A DNA stretch of 64,000 nucleotides from Eustoma russellianum (Eukaryota; Streptophyta; Magnoliopsida; Gentianales; Gentianaceae). This document shows, one piece after another, positions 49,803 through 61,318 of this stretch. The stretch is from contig AP025048.1 of assembly GCA_036186865.1 (NCBI GenBank), forward strand, positions 30,430,852-30,494,851. Reading direction: 5' to 3'. The translations under genes and the position numbers were made by a program. Every line of letters begins with the position of its first letter. Within the stretch, counting starts at the first letter, position 1. The notes under the pieces are model-generated. The model had not been told where the DNA came from. It saw only the letters and a list, made by a program, of their open reading frames with translations, and ran no database searches.

Positions 49803-52800
49803 TGTAGAGATAAGGGGGTTTGAGTGATTTCAAAATAAGTAACTCAAATAAATATATATATAAACGTGTACATGAATGCGTGATATCTTGCCATTACTTG
49901 CCTTATTTAGCTTATATATTATGTTGCCGTACTAACGAGCCAGGAAGCATTAAAGCTTACATCATATGGCAAACATTTGTTGTGTTTATACTATTTTCAT
50001 GTGCCACCATTAATGAACTAAACTAGTTCATTAAGTGAAGTACTTAGTTTAATAAACTAAGTAGTTCATTGAAGGAAGCTACATTTGGAAAAGGCACAAA
50101 GGCAACAAGGCTAAGGAAGGAAAGTCTTATCCTCCTCCCCATCCTTTAATGCACACGCATATACACATATATATCACAGATATTTTCAGATTTTTTAAAT
50201 AAAGGCACATACACATGTATTCCAACGTACTACCGACACGTTATATATTTTACGTACGTACGTTAACGTCACACCACTATACTTAACTCATATTTATGAG
50301 TATATTCAGGTCTTATATCATATGATATAAGATATGGTGATGACAAATTAAATACGACACGATAAAAGGTTCTAAACCGAAATTTGTCGTATCGGGCGAA
50401 TACCGAAACTTCGCCAACGTGTCACGTACTTGCCATAAATAAATGGCCAGCCCATATACATCAAAATGTGATGTAAATTTCGTGCACATGACATAATCAG
50501 CCAAAAATACTTTCCATGTTAGCACACACAAATTACTCCACATTAAGGCCAAAATGTGAAGATTCCAAGTTTAATTTTGTCACATGCTAATGGTACCACT
50601 TTAAACCAGCCAAGTGCTGAGATTTAAAGTATATATTATATATATTATGTATAACATAATATATATAACATGTGCAAAAGTTGGAATTTAAATTAGAGAA
50701 AAATCGGGTAATCGATAAATATCGAAAATTCGGTTTTCTACGCACATATCATGGAACGTTTTTCTTGTACAGCATGTGACACGTATCTAGACACTTTTTA
50801 CATATAGAAAATTAAATTAAGGGCTGATTGGAATATTACATGTGTGTGTTATTAAATGTGCACTATTTTATAAAGTTAGCAAAAATAAATTTCAGCACAT
50901 GTATATACATCTTCCAACGTCACATACAGCTGATTTGGAGCATGTGTGGAGCTTTGTTGGCATCTTGATTGGTCAAGGATCAATCATACAAAGTTGGTGA
51001 ATTGAAGAGAGAAGCTACAAATGGTAAGAATTCAAGGTATACCTCTCTTATGTCACATGCTGAAAATTTCAGCATACTACACACATGCTGGCCGATTTTT
51101 AGGTCTTTAATGTGACATATTTTGTCATCTTTTATTAGGTGATTTATTAGAAGAAGATATGGTAAGGTTTTGAATATTATTTAAAATAAATAAATGGTGA
51201 TATTCTACATATCACATGCTGAAAATTTTTCAGCATGTGTACAAGGTATATGGCCGAATTCTTAAGCCTATTTGTGTCCAAATTCATTTCTTAGTTGGTA
51301 GCAATACTTACCATAAATTGTTGATTCATTTTTATGATGAAAATTCAAAGAAAAATGGTAATGATTTGAACTTTATCCCCATGATGCACATGCTGAAAAT
51401 TCAGCATGGCAAGACACCCTTAATGGCCGAAATTCTCACTTGAATAGGAAGGATTTCTTTGTCTTGCAATTTATGATGTAATTCTTGAATTATGGTATGA
51501 TTTTATGATTGATTTTTGGCACATGGTAAAGTGTATATCTCAGATTTTTTTTCCATGTCATCATGATGACAACGTTGAGCCAATAAGGAGGTGCCAAGTA
51601 AGCGAAGACTAAATGATGATCCAATAAGAAGATGCCAAGTAAGCAAGGCCTTGTCACAATGATGTCTTACACTCTCTCAAGGACTTAAAAGATAATTTTC
51701 AAGAGGGAGACATACCATAGGGGGGACGGCTGCAACATTAAAAAGAGAAGAGAAGAGAGCAAACAAAAACAACAACAAGCATTGCATTTCAAAGAGATCA
51801 AAAAGTCAAGCTCTTCTTCTCCTACATCTTCTTTCTTTCTCTTTTCTTGTAAAGCCTATTGTTTTTCATATCTTTCAATCTTGAATAGGCTTGAGATAAA
51901 CCACCATTCATATATCTTTGTAAAAGATTGATCAAGGTGTGATCAATCTTCACTCTAGCAAGGTGGTGGTGTTCGTGTGAATTGTACTTACAATACAAGG
52001 TTTGTAAAGGGTTGGAGTTAGGTGTAACTCTATCAACCCAGCGGTAAGGTGTACTGCGTGTGTGTGATTAGTGTGAACCAAGGAAGGTGTTCCTTGAAGA
52101 CTAGAGTAGGTTGTTTATCACCGAACCAGTATAAAATTCTTGGTGCCATTTACTTTCTGCATTTACTTTTCAGTTACTGCACTGTTTACCCTTCTTGTTC
52201 GCATCCGTAAAAATAGTAAACGTTTTTCAAAAATTACGAAAATTTCCAGAAATATACTTACACGTTCTAGGGTTAATTTGGCACAAGTTTCAACCCTTTT
52301 GGATAAGTATAAGTCAATCAAACATCAAAAGTTCTGAGACTAGTGCAGTCTGATTTTCAGACTTGCAAAGGTTGAGACTTTGATTGTAGTTGACTTACTT
52401 CCCAAAAGAATTTTCCAAAACTGTTTCAACCCATTCAAATATAGTATATAAAGAGTTAGTGGTCAAATTTTCAGAGCATTCAGACGTTCACACAAATAGG
52501 AATTAATTTTTCAAAACTATCTACCGTTTCTGGCAGATTTGCACAATCTGATTACCAACGGTTTTTGAAGGGGTTACAGGTTAAATTTTAATTTGAAATT
52601 TTTAGGGGACCCTCATAACATCTGAGGCTAAGTTCTCTCAAAATTTCATAATTTTTGGAGACCTCTAACCTAGTTTTAAAAACGTTTTAAAACTGGTCCT
52701 GAAAACAAAATCTGTTTTCAGAACTTGAATTGTTCAAATTTGAAGAAATTTTAAAAAGCACACTTTCCGCACCATCTATTCAACCCCCCCTTCTAGTGGT

Positions 52801-52817
52801 GCCTTGCAGATCCTACA
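49803..52817 (+). mobile_element. Solo B-type copia LTR (D), 3015 bp
   Basis: The exact 5-bp duplication is GATGG (49798-49802 and 52818-52822). It starts TGTAGAGATAAGGGG and ends GGTGCCTTGCAGATCCTACA. Three palindromes lie at 51056-51075, 51213-51239 (perfect 13-bp arms) and 51389-51408. Leader hairpins lie at 51924-51950 (11-bp perfect stem, loop AGGTG), 52009-52039 (loop AGGTGT) and 52079-52096 (loop GGTG). The distal complementary strand CTTGGT is at 52139-52144. Confidence 0.93.
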
Positions 52818-52988
52818 GATGGTATCTGGCAACAGCCTGATATTTCACATTTAATGTTTTTTGGTTGTGCGATTTATGTTCCGATTGCCTCACCAAAACG
52901 AACAAAACTGGGTCCTCAAAGATGTTTGGCAATATATGTTGCTTTTGATTCTGCTTCTATTGTGAGATGTATTGAGCTCCTGATGGAT
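52818..52988 (+). pseudogene. Copia integrase C-terminal region, part 2 (element C)
   Basis: It continues the frame interrupted by solo LTR D: QQPDISHLMFFGCAIYVPIA, SPKRTKLGPQRCLAIYVAFD and SASIVRCIELL. It is cut at 52988 by the end of the minus-strand LTR of element F. Confidence 0.85.
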
Positions 52989-54714
52989 GTTGGACCGTTA
53001 TACATGCACAAAACACCATTAGAGGAAGGATGAATAGTGGTCAGCGGAAATTACACTATTTTAAACCCTTTGAAAAATTCCCCTCAAAACAGATTTTGAA
53101 AACTTTCAGAATGAGTACCCGTTTTTGTAAAATTTGAAAGTCTTAGTACACAACTCCAAATATTATGAAACTTTTCAAAAATAAACTTCAAAGTCTTAAG
53201 TTTAATCTGTCCAAAACTGACCTAAAAATAAAATCGTTTGTCCCTTCAAACAAATAAAAAGATTCAGATGGTCAAATTGAACAGTTTTTGATAGAATGTT
53301 GTCAAACTTTGAAAGGCTATAACTTTTTGTTTACTCGGCCAAAAAAGTAGATTTTTGTGTCAAAATACTCCATAGAGTATCTAGCTTAAGTTTTTAAAAG
53401 GCCCTCAACAGAAACTGTGCTTAATAAAATGAAAAGACACGTTTTTTTTTTTGAAACTAGACAGATTGCTGCTAGAATGTAGCAGTAATCTTTCAAAGGC
53501 TAAAAGACTAACTTTCCTTTGCTCAAATCAAGTGATTCCTGTTGTAAATGAAGGCCACGAGTCCGAAATTTAACTCCACCAACACTCAATAATTTTGAAA
53601 ATATTTTGCTATTTTTTCAGTTGTGTAAATCAAGCAAAAACAAAGTAAAAAGGGGCAGAAAGTAAAAAATAGAAGAAGAACAAGGGCACTAGAGATTTAT
53701 CCTAGTTCGGTCAATGTGACCTACTCCAGTGCGAAGGAACACCTTTCCTTTGTTTTTCACTATCAATGATCACCAATACTATGAATGCTGAGCTTGATCC
53801 TTGGGTTATACGCCAACCCTTTCAAGACATGGCTTATCACCTGTATGCAATTTACATTGCACCACCTCTACCACCTATTGATGTAACCTTATAAAAATGG
53901 CTCATCAATTTTACAAAATGTAGCACAAGAGGTGTATAGTGTAGCTCCACAAAAATTCTCAATGAAATGTCTTAGCTACAGAAAGAATAAGCAAGAAAGA
54001 ATAGTAGAGAAGATACCTAGAAATGTTCTTCAAGTTGTGTTGAAGTTGTGTTGAAATTGTGTATTCCTTCATTCACCTTGCCTCCTATTCATAGTGTGAG
54101 ATGTCCCTTGAAGATAAGAATGCCAATGTATAACCTTCATCATCATCAAAGCTTGTGTGTCTTTATTTTATTGGATGGCCACCTTAACATCTTGCAGACT
54201 TGGCATCTTCAAGCAATATGATTTGTCCACTTTTGCACTTATCTTTGGCCGAATTTTCCACCTTGGAGTGTCATGAAATTTGTGAAGATAATAAGAAGGA
54301 ATAGGATGGCATATTCCTCCAAGAATACCTCAACTCCTTTGCAACATAATAGGGCATGTGATGGCTGCAAATTTTGAACCAAATATGCTCCAAACATCCT
54401 AGTAGTTGTTGCCTACACTTTGAATTTTCATGTTGGCAATTTTTGCTAACTAGTTGTATTTGGTTGGTCCATGTGGCATAATCTTATACATAGGTTGTAA
54501 ATGATTGGAACATCATTTAACACATATATTAGGACGTTTTTGGTGTATAAACTCATATTTGCTTAAGAGAAATACAAATATAATAATTGACACTATTTGT
54601 TAACATATAATTCAAAATTCTCACATTTTTCTCCTTGAAAGTTGTGGTAAATTTTGTTCCAAAAATACCCTCAAAATCTCTGCAAAAATATAGATGAGCA
54701 CCTTCAATAATACA

Positions 54715-54750
<36 letters not shown>

Positions 54751-55679
54751 TACACACACACATAAGTGTCTTCAAGAAGAAAATATATTATGACATCGGA
54801 AACTGTCACATATTTAGTCAATGTCGATAATGTCTTCAATTTTGAGAACAGAACGTATAGTCGCATAATAATCTTCAAGAATACCAAATATAAGCTCCAT
54901 CATAAATATAATATCATACTCGAAAGCTATTCTCGAGTAAAAAGACCAAAACACCTTTGGGGGTAAAATGACAAAACTACCCTGAAGATAGAAAGTTGCA
55001 AAAATATCCTCGTTTGCCAGAAACAAATACGAGAATGCCTCTGTAGTCATAAATATGTCCTTGAATGATTTTCTCCGTATCATGTACCCACAAGAAAACT
55101 CAAAATGCCATTTTGCCCTTTTTTTTAAGTTATACAAACTTCCAAGGCATATTAGTCACAAGACATATTTATATTCATCAAATTCAAGTAATAAAATCGC
55201 AATGAGCATTTATGAAACACTAAAAACATATATAGCAATGATAACAATTATTTTATCAAATTTTAACAAAATGTTTGAAAATCATAAAGACATCGATCGA
55301 TCGATAAGCCTCTACTTGAGAGGTCAATGTCTCACAGTGAGATCTTATTTTTGAATCTGTTTTACATCGATCAATCGATGTGAGAGCCTGATGTACATTG
55401 ATCGATCCATGTGTCTCAGATTTAGAGATCGATGTTTCACAGTAAGGTTTTAGTTTAATTCTGCCTTACATGGATCGATCGATGTGAGGGGATGATGTAA
55501 ATCGATCGATCAAAGTGTCTCAACCTGAGAGATCGATGTCATTTTTTCACTTGTTTAATATATTTCACCTTTTTGACATTTATAATATCATATGTGACAC
55601 TTTTATAATATCCCTTGGTATTACTTAGTTTAACACTTAAAACCATAATTTTAAAATTTGTCCAAACATATTCTCAACA
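52989..55679 (-). mobile_element. 3' LTR of copia element F, 2691 bp
   Basis: On the minus strand it starts TGTTGAGAATATG (plus 55679) directly after a PPT and ends GGTCCAACA (plus 52989). Its length and TGTTGAG start match the A-type LTRs. The U5 part shares with A and B the sequence of the leader hairpin (plus 53734-53750, arms AAGGAA/TTCCTT, loop AGGTG on the minus strand) and GGAGTAGG...ACCGAAC. It lacks the CATGCTGAAA palindromes but has ~105-bp ATCGATCGAT-bearing repeats at 55290-55550 and a (CATA)n run at 54714-54756. Confidence 0.75.
55290..55550. repeat. ~105-bp tandem repeats with ATCGATCGAT palindromes (U3 of F LTR)
   Basis: Two full diverged units and a partial one each contain GAGAGnTCnATGT.TCACAGT.A and two ATCGATCGAT-type palindromes separated by ~25-30 bp. 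Confidence 0.75.
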
Positions 55680-55692
55680 TTATCTCCCTTTT
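55680..55692 (-). other. Polypurine tract of element F
   Basis: The minus-strand reading AAAAGGGAGATAA is immediately followed by the LTR start TGTTGAG. Confidence 0.75.
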
Positions 55693-55889
55693 AGATAATT
55701 TTCAGAATAACTCTACATGATTTTAATGTCGTAGTCTTTACTAATTTGATTTCTCACTATTTTTATCCATTGGTTTTAGACTTACCAATTGGTTTTAAAC
55801 TTTTTAGATGTGTTCTTTTCATGTTCTCCCCCTCAACATAAGGTATCCCTCTTAACCTATGATTCGATCCACTTTTATACCTTATAAAT

Positions 55890-56334
55890 TCATGATTCTC
55901 CCCCCTCTTTATTTTGTAAATCATGCAAAAGAGAGAATCGTGTTATAGTGTCGTAGGTTAACATACCTAACTTGACTCGTAAGTCTTCGAAAGTGGCTTG
56001 ACTAAGGGGTTTGGTAAGAATATCAGCAACCTGATTATCAGTTCTTATATGGTATATGGTTATATCCCCCATTTTGAACATGGTCTCATAAGAAATGATA
56101 CCTAACTTCTATGTGTTTGGCCTTACAATGAAGTACTGGATTCCGAAAAAAATTGATCGCATTTGTGCTGTCACAGAAAATTAGAATCCAATTACTAAGT
56201 TGTTTTATCCAAAGCATTTGGGTAGTGCATAAGCTTAAAGCTATATACCCAGCTTCGGTGGTAGGGAGGGCTAGTGTTTTTACCTGTGGGTGTAAAAAGA
56301 AAATAGGAAATAAATAAAAATAGGAATTTTGCAT
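55890..56334 (-). pseudogene. Copia RNase H (element F)
   Basis: The minus strand reads VKTLALPTTEAGYIALSLCT, QMLWIKQLSNWILIFCDSTN, NPVLHCKAKHIEVRYHFL, then after a frameshift near 56083, IYHIRTDNQVADILTKPLSQ and ATFEDLRVKLGML. These are copia RNase H blocks; the Glu of TTEAGY and the Asp of CDSTN match active-site positions. It marks the end of a pol-encoding element whose RT and upstream parts are missing beyond 56334. The sequence between the stop and the PPT is the normal short 3' untranslated part with GGGGGAGAA runs. Confidence 0.9.
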
Positions 56335-57480
56335 ATGTGTTTAAAAATATATATAACGACTGATTTGGGGGCATTTAACCCCATTAACCACTCCCACTAT
56401 TGTTGTCCCAAATCCCTCCCCCTACTCCTCCACATCCGGCCTTATCCCTCCATTTATAAAAGAAATCTATCTTTCCTCCACAAATAGCCAGCCGGCTGCC
56501 CAAACACAACACACACATATTCACATTAGCAACTACAATGAGGTTGAGAGGAGAGCAAAGGAAGGAAAAAACAAACACCCTCCCTGAACCCATTCAGCCG
56601 CTAGCCTTTAAGAGAACAAGGAGAGCATTTTGTCCAACACCAATCCCAATTTAAATCATACGGTATAGTATAACCGAAGCATGTAAATAACCTTGGTATA
56701 TTTGCTATGTTTTTGCAAAAGATATATGTTTATTTTGGTGTAAAATCCATGGATCATGCATGAGTATAAATGGTTGCATAGATGTATGAATACATGTATA
56801 CGTATATGCACAAGGTGTGTGTATGCCGTATACAGATGAATATTGTACTGGACAGTGGCCACGTAGACCACTGAGGGTGCATGCGTGATATATGTATATG
56901 TATATATTTGTGGTATCCTAAATTGCTTAGATAATGTTTTATGTATATTTAGATATACAAATATATATCGGTGATTTGGTGTATATGTTGGGATGCGTGG
57001 GTGCTGTGGCCGAGTATAGGAGCTGACTGGAGAGGGGTTTAGTCATGGTTGAAAATTAGATCACAGTATGAATTGTTTATGGCATGATTATATAAGATTT
57101 CAATTTAGGTTTTTCGGATTTGAAGTTGGGAAATTGAATTCCAGAAAATTTAGAATTTGCACAGTTTAAGGATGGAATAGGGAAGAAAGAAAAATTCTAG
57201 TGGTCGTAGTGCGCCACCAGCGGCGGCGCGTGAAGCTCACGTGTTGGCCAACTAACGGCGCGTGAGGAGCGTGGCGTGCGTGAGGGCGCATGTTGGGCTT
57301 CTGAGAGTTAGGTTTGGACTATGCTTGGTGCCAATGGGGTTAGATGTGAGAAAATATGAGTAGTGAGGAAGTTGGAGGGAGGACGAGGGTTGGGAGAAGG
57401 GTTTGAGTGAAATTAGGGTTTGGAAAGTGGGGAGGGGGCTGGGCCGATGTCGTTGGGGTGGCTCATACATGAAAACATAT
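56335..57480 (+). mobile_element. Probable gypsy LTR remnant (plus strand)
   Basis: A TATA-like motif (TTTATAAAAGAA, about 56452-56463) is followed by a short leader (CACAACACACACATATTCAC). A GC-rich patch near 57205-57290 (GGCGGCGCGTGAAGC) is typical of gypsy LTRs and unlike the AT-rich surroundings. No coding domain is found. A Pro-rich open frame at 57252-57470 (minus) is not supported. Confidence 0.35.
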
Positions 57481-59040
57481 ATTAATTGGGAAACAATTTA
57501 GTTAGTCACAAAGACATCGTCTTCAACAGATAACAATACAACCTTTTCCCAATTCATTTCTCCAACATAAATGTCATAAACCAAAGTTGTATATTTCATC
57601 TATGTCAATCCAACACCAACTCATATGAAAAAGATAGCCAATGAAATAGGGTGAGCTTTTGCATGCTGAATAGAAGAAATCATCATATATCGAATAAGTC
57701 TCATTCGCTTTTTTTTAGTAACAGGACAATGTATAAGAAGGTCAAATGATCGTGTACTTAAGAAAATATCATAAACATCTTAAAAGTAGGTAATCTCTTA
57801 TCATACAATTATATTATGTCATTTCATCTGTTATAATGTCGTAACATCATATATTTTTGGTTCGTTTTAAGTCATTTAATTATCATAACATGACTTGCTA
57901 CTAGTCGTGGGTGTATCATCAATTGATAACTTCTTCGCATACCATGTGTCACGAGGATCATAATATCATGTATCATGGTTTTGTGAGTCGTAATCACTCG
58001 TATGATATACTTACTCGCAATGTCAAAAGTCTTAAAGATCATAGATTGTGAATATTAGAATCATGTATCATATATATCATCTTCACAAGTTATATCATGT
58101 CATGATCATGAAAGCATCGAATCATAACATCGTGTTTATATATTTAAACAAAGTATCCTAGCCCCCAATAATGATACTTATCTTGTATGGACATAATACT
58201 TAATGATATTCTATACGCCTTATATGTACATTGATACATTATTTTGACCCTTATAGAGACCTATTCCGACTTTTCTTATAAAATTAATGTTCTAGAGATC
58301 GTAACGAGGATTCGAACGCGTTTTGAATTGCCTTAATATGAGTTCTAGATCTTATTATGTAGTTAAAACAGTTCACGTTGCGGACTGTCCATCCCAAACG
58401 TTTGGCCTACCCACTTTGGGGTCCGGCCAGCCTCCAATGGATGTTCGGTAAGTTCCCAGTATGATTTTTAGCTTTTTTCAACTATTGAAAACTCACCTTT
58501 TCACGGCCAAAACTTATGCATTCAACCTCAATTCACCCAAGATCATTCTTATTCCCTGACTACACCTCCATAATGGTCCCGACAACACATTAGACATGTT
58601 CAATTATCAATCTCTAACCATATAGTAACATGATTCATTCCAACCCAACATATAGAAATGAAATTTATCCAATACATGAATAAAAACTCCTGTTGTTAAA
58701 CTTTTGCAGCAAAATCTCAATCCATTCGTTTCCTCAATATAGATTCAACAACCTATACCGACCATCAATTACATTAAGATACTCATTCACATAGAAATTT
58801 GGTCTCGTGACCTCTAATTTGGGTTGAAGAATCTTAAAAATACATACACCATAAACGTGATGAAAGATAAAATATCTTACCACCAATTAAATCTCTTGAT
58901 TCCAAATATAACTTCGGAATTGAATATGATCTTCTCGATCTTCCTCTTGGATTGCTTTCAAGATGATGGAATTCTATGGTTTTTTTCCTACCTTTTATGC
59001 TGAGGTAATGGAGAAACCTATGCCATTTCCCTCTTCTAAT
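57481..59040 (-). mobile_element. Probable gypsy LTR remnant (minus strand)
   Basis: The minus strand has GGACAGTCCGCAACGTGAAC near plus 58370-58390 and a leader near 58840-58990 with a possible donor (GGTGGTAAGATA). Repeated ATCATGT/ATCATAT words occupy 57780-58140. No coding domain is seen. The superfamily is inferred. Confidence 0.35.
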
Positions 59041-60148
59041 AATCCTAAATCTCTTTAATTAGATGTTACAAGACCAAAATGTCCCTCCAATTAAAAGTAA
59101 TTGAGAAAATTTCACATATTGCCCAAACCTTGGTCAAATTTTTCATTTAACATTTAAATATTGTCAAACCTCATTGATCACCCCAAGGTGGCCCAACTTA
59201 ACTCAATTAACACCAAAATACCGGCTGTGACCTTTGACATTTTAAATGCAACCATTGACTATCCCAAAATTGATTTTAACCTGTAAGAATTACCCATTTT
59301 ACCCTGGTCACTTGGATTGGCGCTAAAATGACTAAACCGTCTGCCATTCCATCAACTTCTCTTGAAAACCAAAAACCACTCCTCTCTTCTCTAGGAAGCC
59401 AGTGACGATTAACCTTCTTCCCTCAACCCCTACGAATTTCTGCAGTCTCTCCCTTGATTGTGTACTATTGCATGCTATAAACTGAGTGGGGTACTCCATT
59501 GGGTAGTGATTTCGTCATTGTTTACCGTTTTTTTGGAGGGTTTCGGAAAGAAGCAATGAGTTTAAGGCTACCTAACAAACAGAATGATCTTCCTCCTATG
59601 TATATTAAGAATTTACTCAGTTTTGTTTTAAAGATTATGTCTTTCCCCTATTTGGTACGATTTTTATACATAATCAGTGTATTCTTTCCATTTGTGCTGG
59701 AAATCTATCAAATTCATGCCCTTCTCTCCTTACCCATCTGTATGTGTATGGATTTTTGGATGATATGCTCAATTGTTGGTTTAAATTTTAATTTTTTTTC
59801 TACTTGCTAGGTTTTTTAGACATAACTGTGTTTTAGACATAATCAGTGTGTTATGTCCATATAGGATGAAAATAAGTGATCTTTATGCCCTTGTTTCGTT
59901 ACCCTATTGCATGTGATGGATTTGTGGATGATAAAATCAATTTTTTAGTAGTACGTGTGGTTAAGACTTATGCAATTGCATTACTGGTAAAGGTGCTTCA
60001 CGGAATGTTCATTTTAATGATGTTATGACCAATTTTGTTGTAGAACTGTTTTACACATTTGTATCGTGTTATGGGTTCTTTTGTATTGTGTTATGAGTTC
60101 TGCAATTATTTGTGATTTTAAACTATTTTACACATTTTCTTTTGTACA
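59041..60148 (+). other. Upstream region of the MULE transposase gene
   Basis: AT-rich, with a hydrophobic open frame at 59499-59810 that has no recognised motif and probably lies in an untranslated or intronic part. A MULE terminal inverted repeat is expected here but cannot be confirmed, because the other end of the element lies outside the window. Confidence 0.35.
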
Positions 60149-60899
60149 ATGCATGGCTTCACAGGCCCAAATACGAGGCAATTCATTTTGATTATGCATT
60201 ATGGGGGGTTGTTGCTTCATTTGTCTAAGGCAAAATATACTGAGGGTGACTGTTTCATATACGATAATGTGGAGGAGGATGAGGTATCATTAGTTTACAT
60301 TGAGAAAGTGTGTGAGGAAAATGGGATATTAGGTAATAAAAAGTACTACAGTGTTAAGGATGACGAGTTTGTTCTTTTATCCATGTACGCAGAGTTATAC
60401 TTTGCAGCGAAGGATTGTGTCAATAGATCAAGGATACTGGAATTGTATGTAGAACTGTTAGTTGAGCCTATCACTACATTGCCCTTAACCATGGAGGCTG
60501 GTGGGCATGAAAACCAAACTGCTCATGAGGAAGTGGAGGCTGAGGGTAGTGATGGAGAGGCAGATACTGAGGATGAAATTGGTGATGTTGATGCATAGGT
60601 AGAGGAAGATGCAAATGCTAATGTACATGTAGATAAAGATGTTGTGTATGATTCTGATGATTCTGAGTACAATGCTGAGGGATTAATGGATTTGGAAATG
60701 AGTTTCACTGAATATAATGATGATTGTGAAGATGATTCATCTGTTAGTGAAGGTGGTGATTGTGGACTTAATGATAATGACGGCGATTCTGATAATAGGG
60801 GGACAGAAAACTATATATCAGATGAAGGGGGTCCGTACATAGCTAACAGTGATGATGAGGCTCAACAAACAATTACGCTATTTAATCCAAGGAATGATA
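60149..60899 (+). pseudogene. MuDR-type MULE transposase, N-terminal part, truncated
   Basis: It starts at ATG 60149 (MHGFTGPNTRQFILIMHYGG). The IMHYGG block, the EEDEVSLVYIEKVCEENGIL helix region and FVLLSMYAEL match the N-terminal domain of plant MuDR transposases. A long acidic linker follows (VYDSDDSEYNAEGLMDLEMS, SDNRGTENYISDEGG), then TLFNPRND, which normally leads into the DNA-binding and DDE domains. A TAG at 60596-60598 breaks the frame, which continues in phase. At 60900 an A-type LTR cuts the gene, so the catalytic domain is absent within the window. Confidence 0.75.
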
Positions 60900-61318
60900 T
60901 GTTGAGAAATCGGTTTTTGAGTGATTTGAAAATGCATGATTTAAATGTTGCGCGTTTATGATATGCATGAAATAAGTGTTACTTGGTATATGCACGTGAT
61001 AAAAATGCTTTACATGTTTATATATAATGTTGTCGTGCTAATGTGCCATGAAACGTTAAGGCTTACATCATGTGGCAAACATTTGTTATCTTTATACTAT
61101 TTTCAGATGCCATAATAAATAAACTAAACTAGTTCATTAAGTGGAGTGCTTAAGGAAATGAACTAACTAGTTCATTAAATGAAGAAATATTTGAGATATA
61201 TTTGGAGAGAGCTTTTCGGCAACAAATTTAGAATGGAATGTTCCCTCTCCACACCCTTATATGCACGCCATATACATATGCATATTATATATTTTATGAC
61301 AAACTATATACTTATATT

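Larger units (their letters stand above)
38953..52988 (+). mobile_element. Copia element C (plus strand), decayed and nested
   Basis: The 5' LTR begins at TGTTATGAATACTATG (38953) and has a TATA box (TATAAATA, 39075-39082). It is interrupted at 39128 by element B and resumes at 47135 after the GAGAA duplication. It ends near 47200, before the primer-like TGTTATCAGCA (47210-47220). gag, protease and integrase remnants follow. Integrase is split by solo LTR D and then cut at 52988 by element F. RT, RNase H and the 3' LTR are absent. The gag and integrase blocks match a widespread plant copia family (gag beginning MANITNLEF). Confidence 0.85.

Noticed and set aside
52989..54540. Interpreting this part as an element separate from 54541-55679
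   Set aside because: No LTR start or target duplication separates them; together they form one 2691-bp LTR with TGTTGAG and CAACA ends, preceded by a PPT and RNase H.
54553..54887. Minus-strand Tyr/Val/Cys-rich open frames
   Set aside because: They translate a (CATA)n microsatellite in the F LTR.
59499..59810. Hydrophobic 103-codon open frame upstream of the MULE transposase
   Set aside because: No recognised domain, different phase from the transposase, AT-rich; more likely untranslated or intronic.
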